Below are positions 46,509 to 57,876 of a stretch of DNA of 64,000 bases, piece by piece. How positions within the stretch are numbered: the first letter of the stretch is position 1; the number at the start of each line of letters is the position of its first letter. This DNA comes from Adenophora triphylla var. japonica. Taxonomy: Eukaryota; Streptophyta; Magnoliopsida; Asterales; Campanulaceae. The position numbers and the translations under genes were made by a program. The notes beneath the pieces were generated by a model that worked only from the letters and a program-made list of their open reading frames with translations, had not been told where the DNA came from and made no database searches. The stretch spans positions 248,001-312,000 of the forward strand of contig JAFEMH010001487.1 in NCBI GenBank assembly GCA_022495995.1. The letters are read 5' to 3'.

Positions 46509-47520
46509 CTTTATAAATTTATGCTCTTGAATTTGATTTTCGTTACAATTTTTATTTTTGTTTACAACATGATTCAAATAAGTATTTCATTTTTGTTTTT
46601 TTAGTTAATTTGTTACTTTTAAACTTATATTGTTGTTTGATAATTTGCTTTTCTTTTGATTTTATTTTGGGGCTAATTTAACAATTGATTTATATGTATT
46701 TTTCCCCTTTAAAAAATGTTTCCTTTTGACTTTTAGCAATTTGAATTAGATTTTACCTTTTTTTTTAATTTTATTTTGTAATTAGATGTATTTTTAGTTT
46801 TTTTTTTTTTTGTAATTTTTCATTTCAGTTTTTTTGTTTTTTATTTTGAATATTTTGAGTACAATTTGTGAAGAACTATAGTATATGAAATTATAAGATT
46901 TTATGCTTTGATTTTTCATATATATTTTTTTATATAATTTTTTTTATAAAAATTGTGCTCTTAGGTTATACTTTTTGTTATAATTTGTTTTTTAAATTTG
47001 ATTAAATGAGAATTTAGTTTTGACTTATAAATTTATTTTGTATTAATTTTTAATGAAAGATTTATTTTATTTCAGTTATTATTCTCTTTATTTGAATACA
47101 TATTTTTTCTGTTTTTATTTGATATTGTATTTGTTTAATTTTTGTTTTAATGCTATCGTAGTACTCTTAGTTTGGTGCTTTTATGAACTTTATTTTTAAC
47201 TTATTTTTTATGTTTTGCAAAGTAAATTTAATTATTTATTTATGTATGTATTTATCGCTTTAATTGTTTGTATTGATTTTAATTTTATTTATAATTTTTT
47301 TGGTTTATTTATTTCTATTATGATTTATGATTATTGTAGATTCAGTTATTTATTGATTTAAAATTTGCATGAATTCTTTATAATAAAAACTTTGACTAAT
47401 TACATATGAATGAGAAATTTATTTTTAATTAATTATTTTTATTTTTGTATTTTATTTATCTTTTAATTTTCTTTTAATTTTTAATTACTATTTTAGATTT
47501 GAATTTGAAATTACATATTT
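44271..47520. repeat. AT-rich tandem duplication, two copies of about 1.59-1.66 kb
   Basis: Copy 1 starts TGCTGACATGCCAAGGCTTT at 44271 and copy 2 starts TGCTGACATGCCAAGACTTT at 45859. They stay aligned to about 45858 and 47518. Copy 2 is longer mainly because of a (TA)n expansion at 46431-46506. No coding sequence in either copy. Could be LTR-like or a segmental tandem duplication. Confidence 0.85.
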
Positions 47521-49142
47521 ACAATTTGTTAAATGTGTAATATTTTTAAACAAATGTCCCATAAATTGTTGTGATTTGTTTTTTTATTTTTTCATTTTTC
47601 ATTGAGTGAAAAAAATATCAAAAATCATACAAAGTTATTGAAATTAAACTTGTCATAAATAATTCACCCCTTCACATACTTATTTGAACTAATATTGTCT
47701 ATCAATGAAGAGGTAGAATCAGGGTTCTTAAAATCGCTAGGCGGCGCCTAGGCGGCGATGCCGGGCCTAGCGCCTAGAGCGCCTAGGCGGGGCTGAGGCG
47801 GGGCCTAGGCGGGATCGCGAATTTACACACATTTTTATATATATTCCATAGTTTCTGTCCATAGTGACAAATTCAAGAAGATAAATGTATAAATCTTGAA
47901 CAACTCAACTATGGGTCAGGGCATTTCGGTCATTGAACCATAACATTAGAAGACGGCGTCATTTCTCAAAAACCCTAACATAAACTATATAAAGTCCTGA
48001 AAAACCCTACCGAAAAGAAACCCTAAAACTGCAAAATTACGAAAAGGTTCAAAACAATGAAAAAATGGATAAAAACTTCAGAAGGCCGTTTGAGGTCCTT
48101 AGAAGCGTTTTTTGGCCTATTTATGGGCCGCTCAGGGGGCATAGCCCAATTACTTTTGTTCCTCTCGAAAAGACGGTCGTTTTGATATGCTGTGCGTCCC
48201 GTAACTCCTCCGAATCAAAAGTTACACCCTGCTACGGCCGAACGCATCTAAAAACTCGAACGCCAACTCTTCGACCGCCTAGACCGCCCAATCCCGCCTA
48301 GGCCCCGCCTAGCCCCGCCTAGTCCCGCCTAATCCCGCCCCTCCCGCCCTGCTGACCGCCTAGCCCGCCTAGCCCCGCCTAAAGCCTGGGCCGCCACCGC
48401 CCGCTACTTAAAGTCGCGGCGCCCGGCCGCCGCCTAGCGCCTAGGCGCCGCCTAGGCGGCCGCCTAGGCCGATTTTTAGAACACTGGGTAGAATACGAAT
48501 TATTAATTGAATGTCAAGAGTTTTGAGATGTGAAAGCATGACAAGTCAAAGAAAGTGCATGATCAAAAGACATTTAGAAATGATACATATGAATGTGTGA
48601 ATGAACTAGAATATTAAAGAATGTGATTTTTTTTATTAAATAAACATCTTTAGAAAATTAATTAATAAATATTATTTTTATTTTTGTATTTTATTTATCT
48701 TTTAATTTTCTTTTAATTTTTAATTACTATTTTAGATTTGAATTTGAAATTACATATTTACAATTTGTTAAATGTGTAATATTTTTAAACAAATGTCCCA
48801 TAAATTGTTGTGATTTGTTTTTTTATTTTTTCATTTTTCATTGATTGAAAAAAATATCAAAAATCATACAAAGTTATTGAAATTAAACATGTCATAAATA
48901 ATTCACCCCTTCACATACTTATTTGAACTAATATTGTCTATCAATGAAGAGGTAGAATACGAATTATTAATTGAATGTCAAGAGTTTTGAGATGTGAAAG
49001 CATGACAAGTCAAAGAAAGTGCATGATCAAAAGACATTTAGAAATGATACATACGAATGTGTGAATGAACTAGAATATTAAAGAATGTGATTTTTTTTAT
49101 TAAATAAACATCTTTAGAAAATTAATTAATAAATATTATTAT
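47442..49142. repeat. Second tandem duplication, about 470-bp unit, copy 1 split by a hAT-like element
   Basis: Copy 1 is 47442-47719 plus 48487-48666; copy 2 is 48667-49142. They are nearly identical by eye (ATGTCCCATAAATTGTTGTG, TCAATGAAGAGGTAGAAT, GAAAGCATGACAAGTCAAAG). Copy 2 contains the uninterrupted insertion site of the hAT-like element. Confidence 0.88.
47720..48486. mobile_element. Non-autonomous hAT-like element (767 bp)
   Basis: Starts CAGGGTTCTTAAAATCGC and ends GCCGATTTTTAGAACACTG. The 8-bp target duplication GGTAGAAT is perfect (47712-47719 and 48487-48494). CAGGGTT-type ends and an 8-bp duplication are typical of hAT elements. Both ends are very GC-rich, built from CCTAGGCGG/CCGCCTAGG words, unlike the AT-rich surroundings. 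The 78-codon open frame at 48065-48301 has no recognised domain. Confidence 0.88.
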
Positions 49143-49185
49143 TATTTCATAAGGTTCATTTTATTGAACTGTGTTCATATAGAAA

Positions 49186-49187
<2 letters not shown>

Positions 49188-49284
<97 letters not shown>

Positions 49285-49306
49285 TAATAATAATAATAAT
49301 TAATAA
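49188..49306. repeat. (AAT)n microsatellite
   Basis: About 90 bp of uninterrupted AAT units, then imperfect AATAATTAATAATAAT. Confidence 0.95.
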
Positions 49307-49363
49307 TAATTAATAATATAGTTCATGTACATAAAATTACTATTATTTTACTATTACAATATA

Positions 49364-49641
49364 CTCACTCCGTCCCATTTGAGGCTTCACCTTTTGCCAA
49401 AACGGGTGTCCCGTTAAAAGCTTCACATTTTCTAAAATGTACATTTTATATTATTATTCCACCCACTAATTCTCTCTCATATTTTACTTTTATACTCACA
49501 ACCCCAACCAACTCACTATTTCCTACCCCACTTTCTCTCTCCAACCTCATTTTTCATACTCTCAACACTTACTCCACTAACTTTTTTCTTAATTCTCGTG
49601 TCACCTTCAAAATGGTGAAGGTTTAAATGGGACGAAGGCAG
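49364..49641. mobile_element. Stowaway-like MITE (278 bp)
   Basis: Ends CTCACTCCGTCCCATTTGAG and the inverted TTTAAATGGGACGAAGGCAG, with TA on both sides (49362-49363 and 49642-49643). Conserved CTCCGTCCC-type ends and TA duplication fit Stowaway (Tc1/mariner-derived). Confidence 0.75.
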
Positions 49642-49984
49642 TATGTACATTTTCATTATGTAATATTCAAAAGAATATCCGTTATATATATAAATTATAA
49701 TTATTATCAACCCTTCAATTAAAAAAAATACTTTCTTTGTCCCGAAAAAATTATCTCAATTGCTATCAATAAATGATTGTTATATTACTAGGGAAACTAA
49801 GGAAACATAAATAATTAATTTTAGTAGTATTTTTAAATTTTATTTCATGGGTATCAAATAAATCATGCGCTATTTAAACTCAGTATTGGTAAATTTCATA
49901 CGAGGTCTTCATTAAGCCTAAATCTCTCAAAAGTCTCGGAGTTACAGAACCCGTGCGGGCTTTTTGCTAGTAATTATTTAAAAG

Positions 49985-50705
49985 AAAATAAAAAATCAGA
50001 CCCATAAATTAATTATAAGACTTTTTAATAAGTCTTATAAGTTATTTATAAGACTTTTTTAAAAATAAAAAGTCTTATAATTAACTTATAAGACTTATTA
50101 AAAAGTCTTATAAGTTACTTAAAAGACTTTTTAAAGTTTTATAAGTAACTTATAAGACTTTAAAGTCTTATACGATTCTTATAAGACCTTTTAATAAGTC
50201 TTATAAGTTATTTATAAGACTTTTTTAAAAAGTAAAAATGTCTTTTAAGTAACTTAATAAGTCTTATAAGACTTTTATAAGACTTATTAAAAAGTAACTT
50301 ATAAGTCTTATAAGTAACTTATAAGACTTTTTAAACTCTTATAAGTTATTTATAAGACTTTTTTTTTTTTTAATAAGTCTTATAAGTAACTTTTTAATAA
50401 GTCTTAAAAGTTATTTATAATACTTTTTTAAAAAGTAAAATAGTCTTATATAAGTCTTATTAGTAATTTAATAAATCTTATAAGTAACTTATAAGACTTT
50501 TTAATAAGTCTTATAAGTTATTTATAAGATTTTTTTAAAAATTAAAAAAGTCTTATAAGTAACTTAATAGACTTTAAAAAGTCTTTTAAGTTACTTATAA
50601 GACTTATTAAAAAGTATTTTAAGTAACTTATAAGACTTTAAAAAGTCTTTTAAGTTACTTATAAGACTTATTAAAAAAGTCTTATAAGTAACATATAAGA
50701 CTTAT
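49985..50705. repeat. Palindromic satellite built on TATAAGAC / GTCTTATA
   Basis: About 720 bp made almost wholly of AAGTCTTATAAGTTACTTAT and TATAAGACTTTTTAATAAGT in alternating orientation, with irregular spacing. Each pair can fold on itself. GC content is very low. Confidence 0.9.
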
Positions 50706-50784
50706 TAATCAAATCAATCCAAATCATAAATAAATGTTAAAAGACATTAACAATTGTTATTAACTTAACGAAAATTACTGTTTG

Positions 50785-51083
50785 TTATTGCCACAAGTCC
50801 ACCAAAAGCCCGTAAACAGGTTCATCTGGGACCCAATTCTTTCGCTCCATTTCTACAAAAACTGCCTCCGCTTCTTCAATAATCCACAATGCCCAAGAAC
50901 CTCCATAACTATGTCAGCAGATTTTACAGGAGCATCAAACAGCCCATGAGTGGTGGTTCTTGCTTTACGAACTGCAGAGGAGTTTAGTTCTGCATTACTT
51001 GCTTCACCATTAGCAGGGAACCCATCTGTAACTGCTCCGGAATCGAAAATCCAATCCTTAATGACACTACAATCAGCCGACAT
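50785..51083 (-). pseudogene. Pentatricopeptide-repeat (PPR) protein fragment
   Basis: Minus-strand frame from 51083: SADCSVIKDWIFDSGAVTDG, then KSADIVMEVLGHCG, then a frameshift near 50880, then EEAEAVFVEMERKNWVPDEP and VYGLLVDLWQ with a stop at 50785. The second half is a textbook PPR motif and the start of the next. PPR proteins bind RNA in chloroplasts or mitochondria. Only a couple of hundred codons' worth is present and the frame is broken, so this is a relic. Confidence 0.7.
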
Positions 51084-51542
51084 AAGGTAATTTGCAGCCG
51101 CTTCACTAGGTTAAATTATTGCAACACATGCATAGCATAAAATCTTACAAGTGACACAGAGAATAATCCACATTCATGCAGCCTTGCATTATCCATGTTT
51201 TGTGTCTGCAAATCTGAACTACATGATAAATCATCACCTCCTAATAACGACGGCCTGGTTCCACCAAATGATGAAGAAAATTTCTCCCTCTTCCAATATA
51301 ATCATGTCAATGGGGCTGGCTTGTTCCCCTGATCCATTATGATTCCATGATCCATTATCCACATGTATCCCGGTTTAATAACAATTTATATGCAGAAAAC
51401 AATGTCAAGAAGTAATAAAGTATGACACATACACAGATTTATCACTTTCCAACTCATTTAAATTATGAATATAATATCAACGAATTAGAGTTACATAATT
51501 CAACATAAGGATAATTAGAACTGAAGATAATACACTAACTAT

Positions 51543-52110
51543 TCACAATCTAAACTTGTACTCCGTGAATAATTTAATCGAAACCGTGAGAAAGAGCTCT
51601 AGCTCAACCAACATCCTTTCTTTCAAGGCGTTCGATCCCAATTGATGGTAAATTTCACTCTCACCACTGTAACAGATTAGATTAATGACCAATTTAAAAA
51701 AAAAACGACGAAAGTGATGAATTGATATCAAAACACATGGATGCATAATCCAACAAAAACCTGTTCATCATCTAAAATACCCTAGAATTATGATTCCATT
51801 TCCAAATTATCACCAACTCACCAACAAAATTGAAACTCAGTAGCATTTCTATACTCCATCAACCAAACATGAAATCAATTGAGGAAACAATCAATATATA
51901 GAATTTCCGGCTCAAAAGCTCACCTGCGTTGAAATCGACGGTGATTCGTCGGTGAAACACTACCGGCAAGTTCACGGACAGTAATGGCGCATAGGAGAAT
52001 TCATCCCCGTTTCGATCGAACACCCGGAAGAGCTCGTCAATTACCCATAGATAGATAGATAGAGAGAGAAACAACAATTGCGCGTAGAGAGAGAAACACC
52101 AATCGCTCGT
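51543..52110 (-). other. Possible exons upstream of the PPR fragment
   Basis: Minus strand shows a CT-rich leader near 52080-52050, a segment ending AACGCAG/GTGAGC at about 51925, and a second segment at about 51668-51545 after GTTACAG (GESEIYHQLGSNALKERMLV). Splice signals look plausible, but I do not recognise the peptide. It might be the 5' part of the gene from which the PPR fragment derives, or an unrelated gene remnant. Confidence 0.25.
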
Positions 52111-52479
52111 CAATGATAAGAGAGAGTAGGGAGGTGGGGGTGTCTGGGGAATTTAATTTGAAAAAACTTTTTTTCTTTTTGATATAAAGGAAAGGACGTT
52201 TCTTTAAATGGAAATCTATATTATAAATCACACCACCCTTTTGAACAGTAGAGTGAATAGTTCCATTCGCGAAAATGACCATTTTGCCCTTACTATTTTG
52301 TCCCTTTCCCATTTTGCCCTTAAAAAACAAAAAATTTTAAATAATAAAAAAAAATTTAAAAAAAAAATTTAAAAAAAAAAATTAAAAAAAATGTGGCCTT
52401 GGACACGGGCATATTTAAAAAAGAAAAAAAAAATTAAATTAAAAAAAAAAATTTAAAAACAAAAAACGTGGCCTTGGAC

Positions 52480-52641
52480 ACGGGCTTAGGCTAGTACATA
52501 TATACATGGAGGGCCCTTGGGGAATTTCCCCATAATTTTGGCCCTACGTTCACACTGGAAACAGGAAACACAAATATGAGAAACTGAATCAACAATAGAA
52601 TTGGGGTTTAGGGTTTTCTGCCTGCAAACAAATTCTCGTCA
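52480..52641 (+). promoter_or_regulatory. Promoter and 5' UTR of the TIM8-like gene
   Basis: Upstream of the ATG lie GAGGGCCC and TTGGCCCT (GGCCC words resembling site II elements) and GGGTTTAGGGTTTTC just ahead of the start, which contains a telo-box. The two together are known features of promoters for plant mitochondrial and ribosomal protein genes. Function is inferred. Confidence 0.45.
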
Positions 52642-52686
52642 ATGGATCCCTCTAATTTCAACTCCCTAGAGCTTCAACGACTTCTT
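52642..52686 (+). CDS. TIM8: TIM8-like first exon
   Basis: Fifteen codons, MDPSNFNSLELQRLL, followed by a donor GTAAGATC. Plant TIM8, a small zinc-binding chaperone of the mitochondrial intermembrane space that escorts inner-membrane proteins, starts with a closely similar MDPS...PELxxFL segment. The twin CX3C motifs must be in later exons, and I do not find them in the remaining 11 kb of this window. Downstream sequence holds a Stowaway MITE and a whole copia element. So either the first intron is very long or this is a cut-off gene copy. The identification rests on a short peptide plus promoter context. Confidence 0.5.
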
Positions 52687-53096
52687 GTAAGATCGCTATT
52701 TGATTTTAGTCTACAGTGTCTGATTTTGTTATTGTTTAATCACTTCATCCCGAAAAATTATACATTTGTTTAATGTTCTTTGAATTGTACCAGAATTATG
52801 CTAGAGAGGTTTAATAAATAACATAATGAAAAAAAGGAAGAAAATTTATGAAATTTGTGGAGATTAGTTAGATCTTACATATAAAAATGCATCTTGGGGT
52901 AAACTGAAGTGGAAAGTGTGAATCTTCTGTTTGGGGAGGAGTGAGTATGGATTTGATTATGGATATAATATTTCTTTGTGGTTTTGTGGATTCAAGTATG
53001 GAATTTGTTATGCTAATTTTAACGAACAGTTCATCTACATTTTTTATTGCACTTTTACTTTGTCAAATTGTGTTGATCCTGTCTTCTTATTTAGTA
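52687..53096. other. AT-rich sequence after the TIM8-like exon
   Basis: Intron-like composition. Two short open frames at 52931-53134 carry no recognised domain. No second exon seen. Confidence 0.5.
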
Positions 53097-53334
53097 CTCC
53101 CTCCGTCCCAAAATGTTTGTCCCATTTGACTTGACTTTTTTGTTGAACTTTGACCACAAATATATGACAATTTAATTATGTTCATGAAATTCTAAAAATT
53201 CCTATTGATTCACCATTAATAATATTATCAACAACAACTTTTAGAATTTCATGAACATGATTAATCTCTCATAAATTTTTGGTCAAAGTTCAACAAAAAA
53301 GTCAAATGGGACAAACATTTTGGGACGGAGGAAG
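53097..53334. mobile_element. Stowaway MITE (238 bp)
   Basis: Ends CTCCCTCCGTCCCAAAATG and the inverted CATTTTGGGACGGAGGAAG, flanked by TA on both sides (53095-53096 and 53335-53336). The terminal inverted repeats run for about 60 bp or more (GTTTGTCCCATTTGAC, GAACTTTGACC), and the interior folds back as well (GAAATTCTAAAA against TTTTAGAATTTC). Confidence 0.9.
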
Positions 53335-54462
53335 TATTAGAATTCTAAGCGTTTAGATTTCAAATTTGAATTTCAACTGTTATTGGGCATTTTTCTATTG
53401 CTTTCTAATTTGGTTAAATGATGCCCTTGTTTCTTAAAATTAAAATTTATGTTCTTCCTCGATAATCAAGGTTATATATATGCATTTCTGCCTCTAAATG
53501 TTGCAGTTTAAGAAGGTCATTTTCTCTCATATTTCTTTGTTGACATGTATGGAGATTGGTTAAGAAGATCATTTTCTCTCATTTTGCTCGTATAAAATTG
53601 CTTAAATATACGCGGAAAGATAATATGGCACAAGAACTAATTGATTGTATTGTTCTATTCTTTGTTGGGCTAGTAAACCTAGGTAAGAAATTAAAATTTT
53701 AATTATACTAGACCATCCAGATTTCTGGTTTCATGTTGGATATGTTGGTGATTTTTCTGATTGGATTTTACAGATTTTCATATTAATATCCGAATCTTGA
53801 AGTCTATGCCTTTTTAGTACATTAAAGGTTCAAGGCTATGATTACTCTATATTTCGTGTAGTGAAAACTTTTGGGAAGCCTATCTGAATGTGTCTTTGCT
53901 TTGGATTATACTAATGGGGAAGATTCCCGAACTTCTAGATTTTCTTTTTCCCTACGAGAAAGAATTTTGTTTGTAGCAATAGGTTTTAAGCATATATATA
54001 ATCTATGAATTATGAAGGAAACATGGACATAATGTGTTGGAAACATTTAGGTTTGAGTCCTATATAGGCCTTCAAAAGAATCAAAAGGAAGAATATTTAC
54101 ATTTGAAGGATTAAACAAAAATTAATTTGCAAGAAAGAAAAAGCGAAAATAGATAATGAGAAAAAGATTGAATAGAATGAGAGGGAATTACACCTAATGT
54201 GGAAAAGAAGCAAAGCAACATACAATAAAATTTCAACTAAGATGAAAATATGAACTAAGGAAACCTTAGCACTTTTTCTCTACCCCAACACCTATAACAG
54301 CATATTTATCTCACCTGACCGTAATATTACAACATTGTGAAAGAAAATGTATCGAAAACACGTTTTTAATCACTTTTGATGGTTGTTTAATTCATCTTTA
54401 TATGCAATTGTTTCTTTTTGATACGGTACACCAAAAGCACCTCATCCGTTAATAATAGTATG
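53335..54462. other. AT-rich non-coding sequence, target of the copia insertion
   Basis: No gene or repeat recognised. Ends in GTATG (54458-54462), the left target duplication of the copia element. Confidence 0.6.
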
Positions 54463-55440
54463 TGTTAGTGCAGACTGTGGGTGTTACCACAGGTGCTATC
54501 GCTGGCAGTTGGGTGTTACCCGAACTGAAATGATTTGTAATTTAATAATTCTTTCCATATTATTTTATATCCTAATGTCTAATATTATTTGCAAGATATA
54601 TGTGTTTGTTAGTCCATATTTCAGGTTAGTACATGGTGGGATGAATAGCTAAAGACATGGAATAAGGTTGAAGATAAGTTCCACATAAATAGGAGATTTA
54701 TGTGTAACTTTTACTTGGTCCACATTTGTTGATGAAGAAGCAAAAACGTGGGAAGACCAAGTCTTGGGAGTTGTTGCTGATTAATTGAGGAAGTACAATA
54801 CAAAGAAAGCAAGAGAGTACAAGGTGATAAAGCAAGGACTTGGGCATTAAGTTTCGGTTGCTATTTTGGTGGGAAGTTGGCGTATGATGTGAAGAAGAAG
54901 ACAAGAATATTCTCCACTCCTCTCACACGATTTTAACAAGAAGAGCTGTTATTTTGGAGTAGCCTCCAAGGCAATTGAAGGCTATAAATAGGCAAGGTGT
55001 GGAGACTTGAAGATATACCAATTACACACATCTTTCACACTCCTTGCACAAGAGACAAAACACATCCTTGGTTCCTTTTGCCCTTTCTCCCATACTTTGT
55101 TATTCCACTCTCAAGTACTTTGGACTTGATTGTGTTTTGGGTAGAATAGGGTTTGTGTTTTGATCTATTCGTTTTCTACTTGTAATAGAGTTAGGAAACT
55201 TTCGGCTTTTGTAATCATTTATATAGTGAAGATAAAGTCTTGGCTTTTGAGCTATCCTCAAGTTATATAATTATATAACTTGAGAAAATTAACTCTTGTG
55301 TCTTTTAATTCCGCTGCAAAACTCTTTTAAAGTTGTTTTATTTCGGAGTGTGTGTGTGTGTTGTCCGTCAGTGTGTTATCAAAGGTGTTGGGTAACATCT
55401 ACGGTAACATCTCTGTCCAGTCAAGCCATTGACAATTTCA
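54463..55440 (+). repeat. 5' LTR of the young copia element
   Basis: Starts TGTTAGTGCAGACTGTGG and ends CCATTGACAATTTCA. A TATA-like CTATAAATAGGC occurs at about 54983-54994 (GGCTATAAATAGGCAAGG), probably the transcription signal. GTGTTACC words occur at 54481 and 54513. Confidence 0.95.
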
Positions 55441-55442
55441 AT

Positions 55443-55454
55443 TGGTATCAGAGC
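55443..55454 (+). promoter_or_regulatory. Primer-binding site
   Basis: TGGTATCAGAGC, complementary to the 3' end of initiator methionine tRNA, two bases after the LTR. This is the usual primer site of plant copia elements. Confidence 0.95.
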
Positions 55455-55492
55455 AGGTCACTTGACGATACTAAGTGCTTGGTCCAGTTGTC

Positions 55493-56293
55493 ATGGCTTT
55501 TGATCCTGCAAATCCTAACCAAACAGCTATGCTTGTCACGGTTTGTGACTCGGACACTGAAAGTGTTATCTTGAGTGTTACCCAAGCTGGGCTAACACCT
55601 GAGATAACATCCAGCAGGTATAACAATTTCAGTTTTCTTAATGTTGTTTGTTTTATGTGTTCAACTAACATGGATGCAGGAAGCTCACGTGAAGATGAGC
55701 AAAAGGATGAGCTTAGTAAGGATGAGCTCATTGTTGGATTGAAGAACCTCTATGAGGAATTGCTTGTAGAATGGAAGAAGGAGAATAAAAAGGTGGTGGT
55801 CTTGACCAATGAAGTTCAGAAGTTGAAAGAGGGCATGACTAAGCTAGAGGTCCAACTTACCAAGAAGGATGCGGAGCTGGACAAAGTCAAGGCCAAACTA
55901 ACTTTAGCCGAGGCCACATTCAAGAAGCTCAACAAGGGATCTTCCAAGTTGGATGAAATCCTTGGTATGAGTAAACCTCCCAAGGCAGGTATTGGTTTCC
56001 AAGAGTCTTTAAAAGCAATCACTTCTACTTTGGCTAATAAGGATGATAAAATGTGTTTTATTAAAGAACAAGTTAACAATGAACATTTTTCTCCTAATGA
56101 AACCTCAGACAAAAAGAAAGTGTGCAAGTATTGTCACACTTCTGGACATGTTAAGAAAAGTTGTCAAACTCTTTTGAAAAAACAGTCCCGTCTCTGTGTT
56201 ACCCGAGGTGTTACCCAAAGACTCAAGATAACACAGAAAGTCAGAAGGTTAAAAATCCAAGTAAGAAGTCAGGGAAATTTAAGCCTAATCTGA
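55493..56293 (+). CDS. Copia gag, shortened, with CCHC zinc knuckle
   Basis: Begins MAFDPANPNQTAMLVTVCDS soon after the primer site. The usual gag N-terminal domain is largely missing: within about 60 codons it goes to a charged coiled-coil region (DELIVGLKNLYEELLVEWKK, LEVQLTKKDAELDKVKAKLT). The zinc knuckle is CKYCHTSGHVKKSC (CX2CX4HX4C) near 56127. A 60-bp stretch bounded by CAG/GTATAA and TGCAG/GA at about 55618-55677 looks like an intron but may only mark a deletion joint. The frame overlaps pol by about 130 bp in a different (-1) frame, whereas copia gag-pol is normally one frame, so a frameshift mutation is likely. Confidence 0.7.
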   Translation: MAFDPANPNQTAMLVTVCDSDTESVILSVTQAGLTPEITSSRYNNFSFLNVVCFMCSTNMDAGSSREDEQKDELSKDELIVGLKNLYEELLVEWKKENKKVVVLTNEVQKLKEGMTKLEVQLTKKDAELDKVKAKLTLAEATFKKLNKGSSKLDEILGMSKPPKAGIGFQESLKAITSTLANKDDKMCFIKEQVNNEHFSPNETSDKKKVCKYCHTSGHVKKSCQTLLKKQSRLCVTRGVTQRLKITQKVRRLKIQVRSQGNLSLI

Positions 56294-57876
56294 GGTGTGA
56301 TGTCGTTTATACTACCTTGAAAACAAATGTGGAAGGTTCATGGTATTTTGATAGTGGTTGTTCACGCCATATGACGGGAACAAAAAAGTTTTTAAAAGAT
56401 TATGAACTAGTTCAAGGTGATAGTGTAACTTATGGTGGTGGTAGTAGGAGTAACATAATTGGTAAAGGAACACTTAATGTCTCTGGATTTCCTTCTTTAA
56501 AGAATGTCTTGCATGTAGATGGGCTTGTAGCTAATTTAATTAGTATTAGCCAACTTTGTGATGACAACTTAGAGGTAAAATTCAACAAAAATACTTGTGA
56601 AGTCTTTGATTGTACTAACAATTGTGTGATGACAGGAACTAGGTCTAGTGACAATTGTTATCTTGTTGAAGACAAACAAGTTTGCCATTCGGCAAAAATT
56701 GATGACACAATTTTGTGGCATCAAAAATTGGGACATCTCCATTACAGAGATTTGGAGAAACTTTTTAGGTTTGATGCTATTAAAGGAATTCCCAAATTGA
56801 TTTTTAAAGATAAATATGTGTGTAGGGATTGCCTTAAATATAAGCAAACCTGTGTTACCCACAGTGTTGCCCAACATCAAGAGCAACACTTTGGAACAAC
56901 ACATTGTTTTCAACTTTTGCACATGGACTTAATGGGTCCAATTGAGGTAGATAGTCTGGGAGGTAAGAGGTATTCTTATGTCATTGTGGATGATTTTTCT
57001 AGGTTTACTTGGATTTATTTTTTAAAAGAAAAATCTGAAACTTTTGATAAGTTTAAATTCTTACATTCCAAAATCAAAAACATGTTTTGCTCACCTATTT
57101 TTCGTATAAGATCTAATCATGGAAAAGAATTTGATAATGTTTCCTTTTCTACTTTTTGTGAGAAAAAGGGAATTCACCATGAATTTTCGACCTCTAAAAT
57201 GTTCCAACAAAATTGGGTGCCCAAAAAGAAAAATAGGATCTTACTAAAAATGGCCCGTGTCATGATGTTTTCCAAAAGTATTTCGAAAAGATTTTGGGCT
57301 GAAGCGTTTAACACGGCTTGTCACATTTCTAATAGAGTTTTTTTAAGACCTGGTACAACAATGACACCCTATGAGATTTTGAATGGGAAGAAACCTAATG
57401 TTCATTACTTCCATATTTTTGGGTGTGTTTGTTTCATATTGAATGATCGAAATCATTTAGGTAAATTTAACTCTAAGTGTGACAAGGCCATTTTTCTTGG
57501 ATATTCTCAAAATTGTCTTTCATTTCGTGTGTATAATTTGAGATTGAGAATCGTTCAAGTGTATGCAAATATTTTGTTTGATGATTTGGCTAGCATTGCA
57601 GGTGAATCAGTTGTAGACACTCCTATAATATGGGTTGAACAACTTGAAGAAGTTGCTGAAGAAAGTGCTACCTCAAATGTTGGTCCTTGTGTTGAGTCTG
57701 GTGTTGGACCAAGTGTTGTCATTGATACGGCAACACTAGAGATAACACCAAAAATCGATCCAAGTGCAGAAAATGAAGATGATAATAACTCCAATGGAGT
57801 TAATGATCCAGTGAGGAGGGATCCCCCTTTGAGAATTCAAAAGAATCATCCTATAAGCCGTGTGATCGGGATTTGA
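56161..57876 (+). pseudogene. Copia pol: protease and integrase, no reverse transcriptase
   Basis: Protease: SWYFDSGCSRHMTG with the DSG catalytic motif at about codon 60, then NVLHVDGLVANLISISQLCD. Integrase zinc region: LWHQKLGHLHYRDLEKL and CRDCLKYKQ. Core: first aspartate in LLHMDLMGP, then DDFSRFTWIYFLKEKSE. At the second catalytic site the sequence is RSNHGKEFDN, where the family has aspartate in place of N. At the third, QQNWVPKKKNR lacks the family's glutamate. The C-terminal part (WAEAFNTACHISNRV, FGCVCFILNDR, KCDKAIFLGYS) and linker (VRRDPPLRIQKNHPISRVIG) are present. Coding stops at 57876 and a short second frame (57873-58079) ends where RT would begin. Confidence 0.88.

Noticed and set aside
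48065..48301. 78-codon open frame in the hAT-like element
   Set aside because: No transposase motif, and its end is a translation of CCGCCTAG repeats.
55616..55677. A 60-bp intron in the copia gag
   Set aside because: Splice-like edges exist, but the length is short for a plant intron, the frame is open across it, and a deletion joint is at least as likely.
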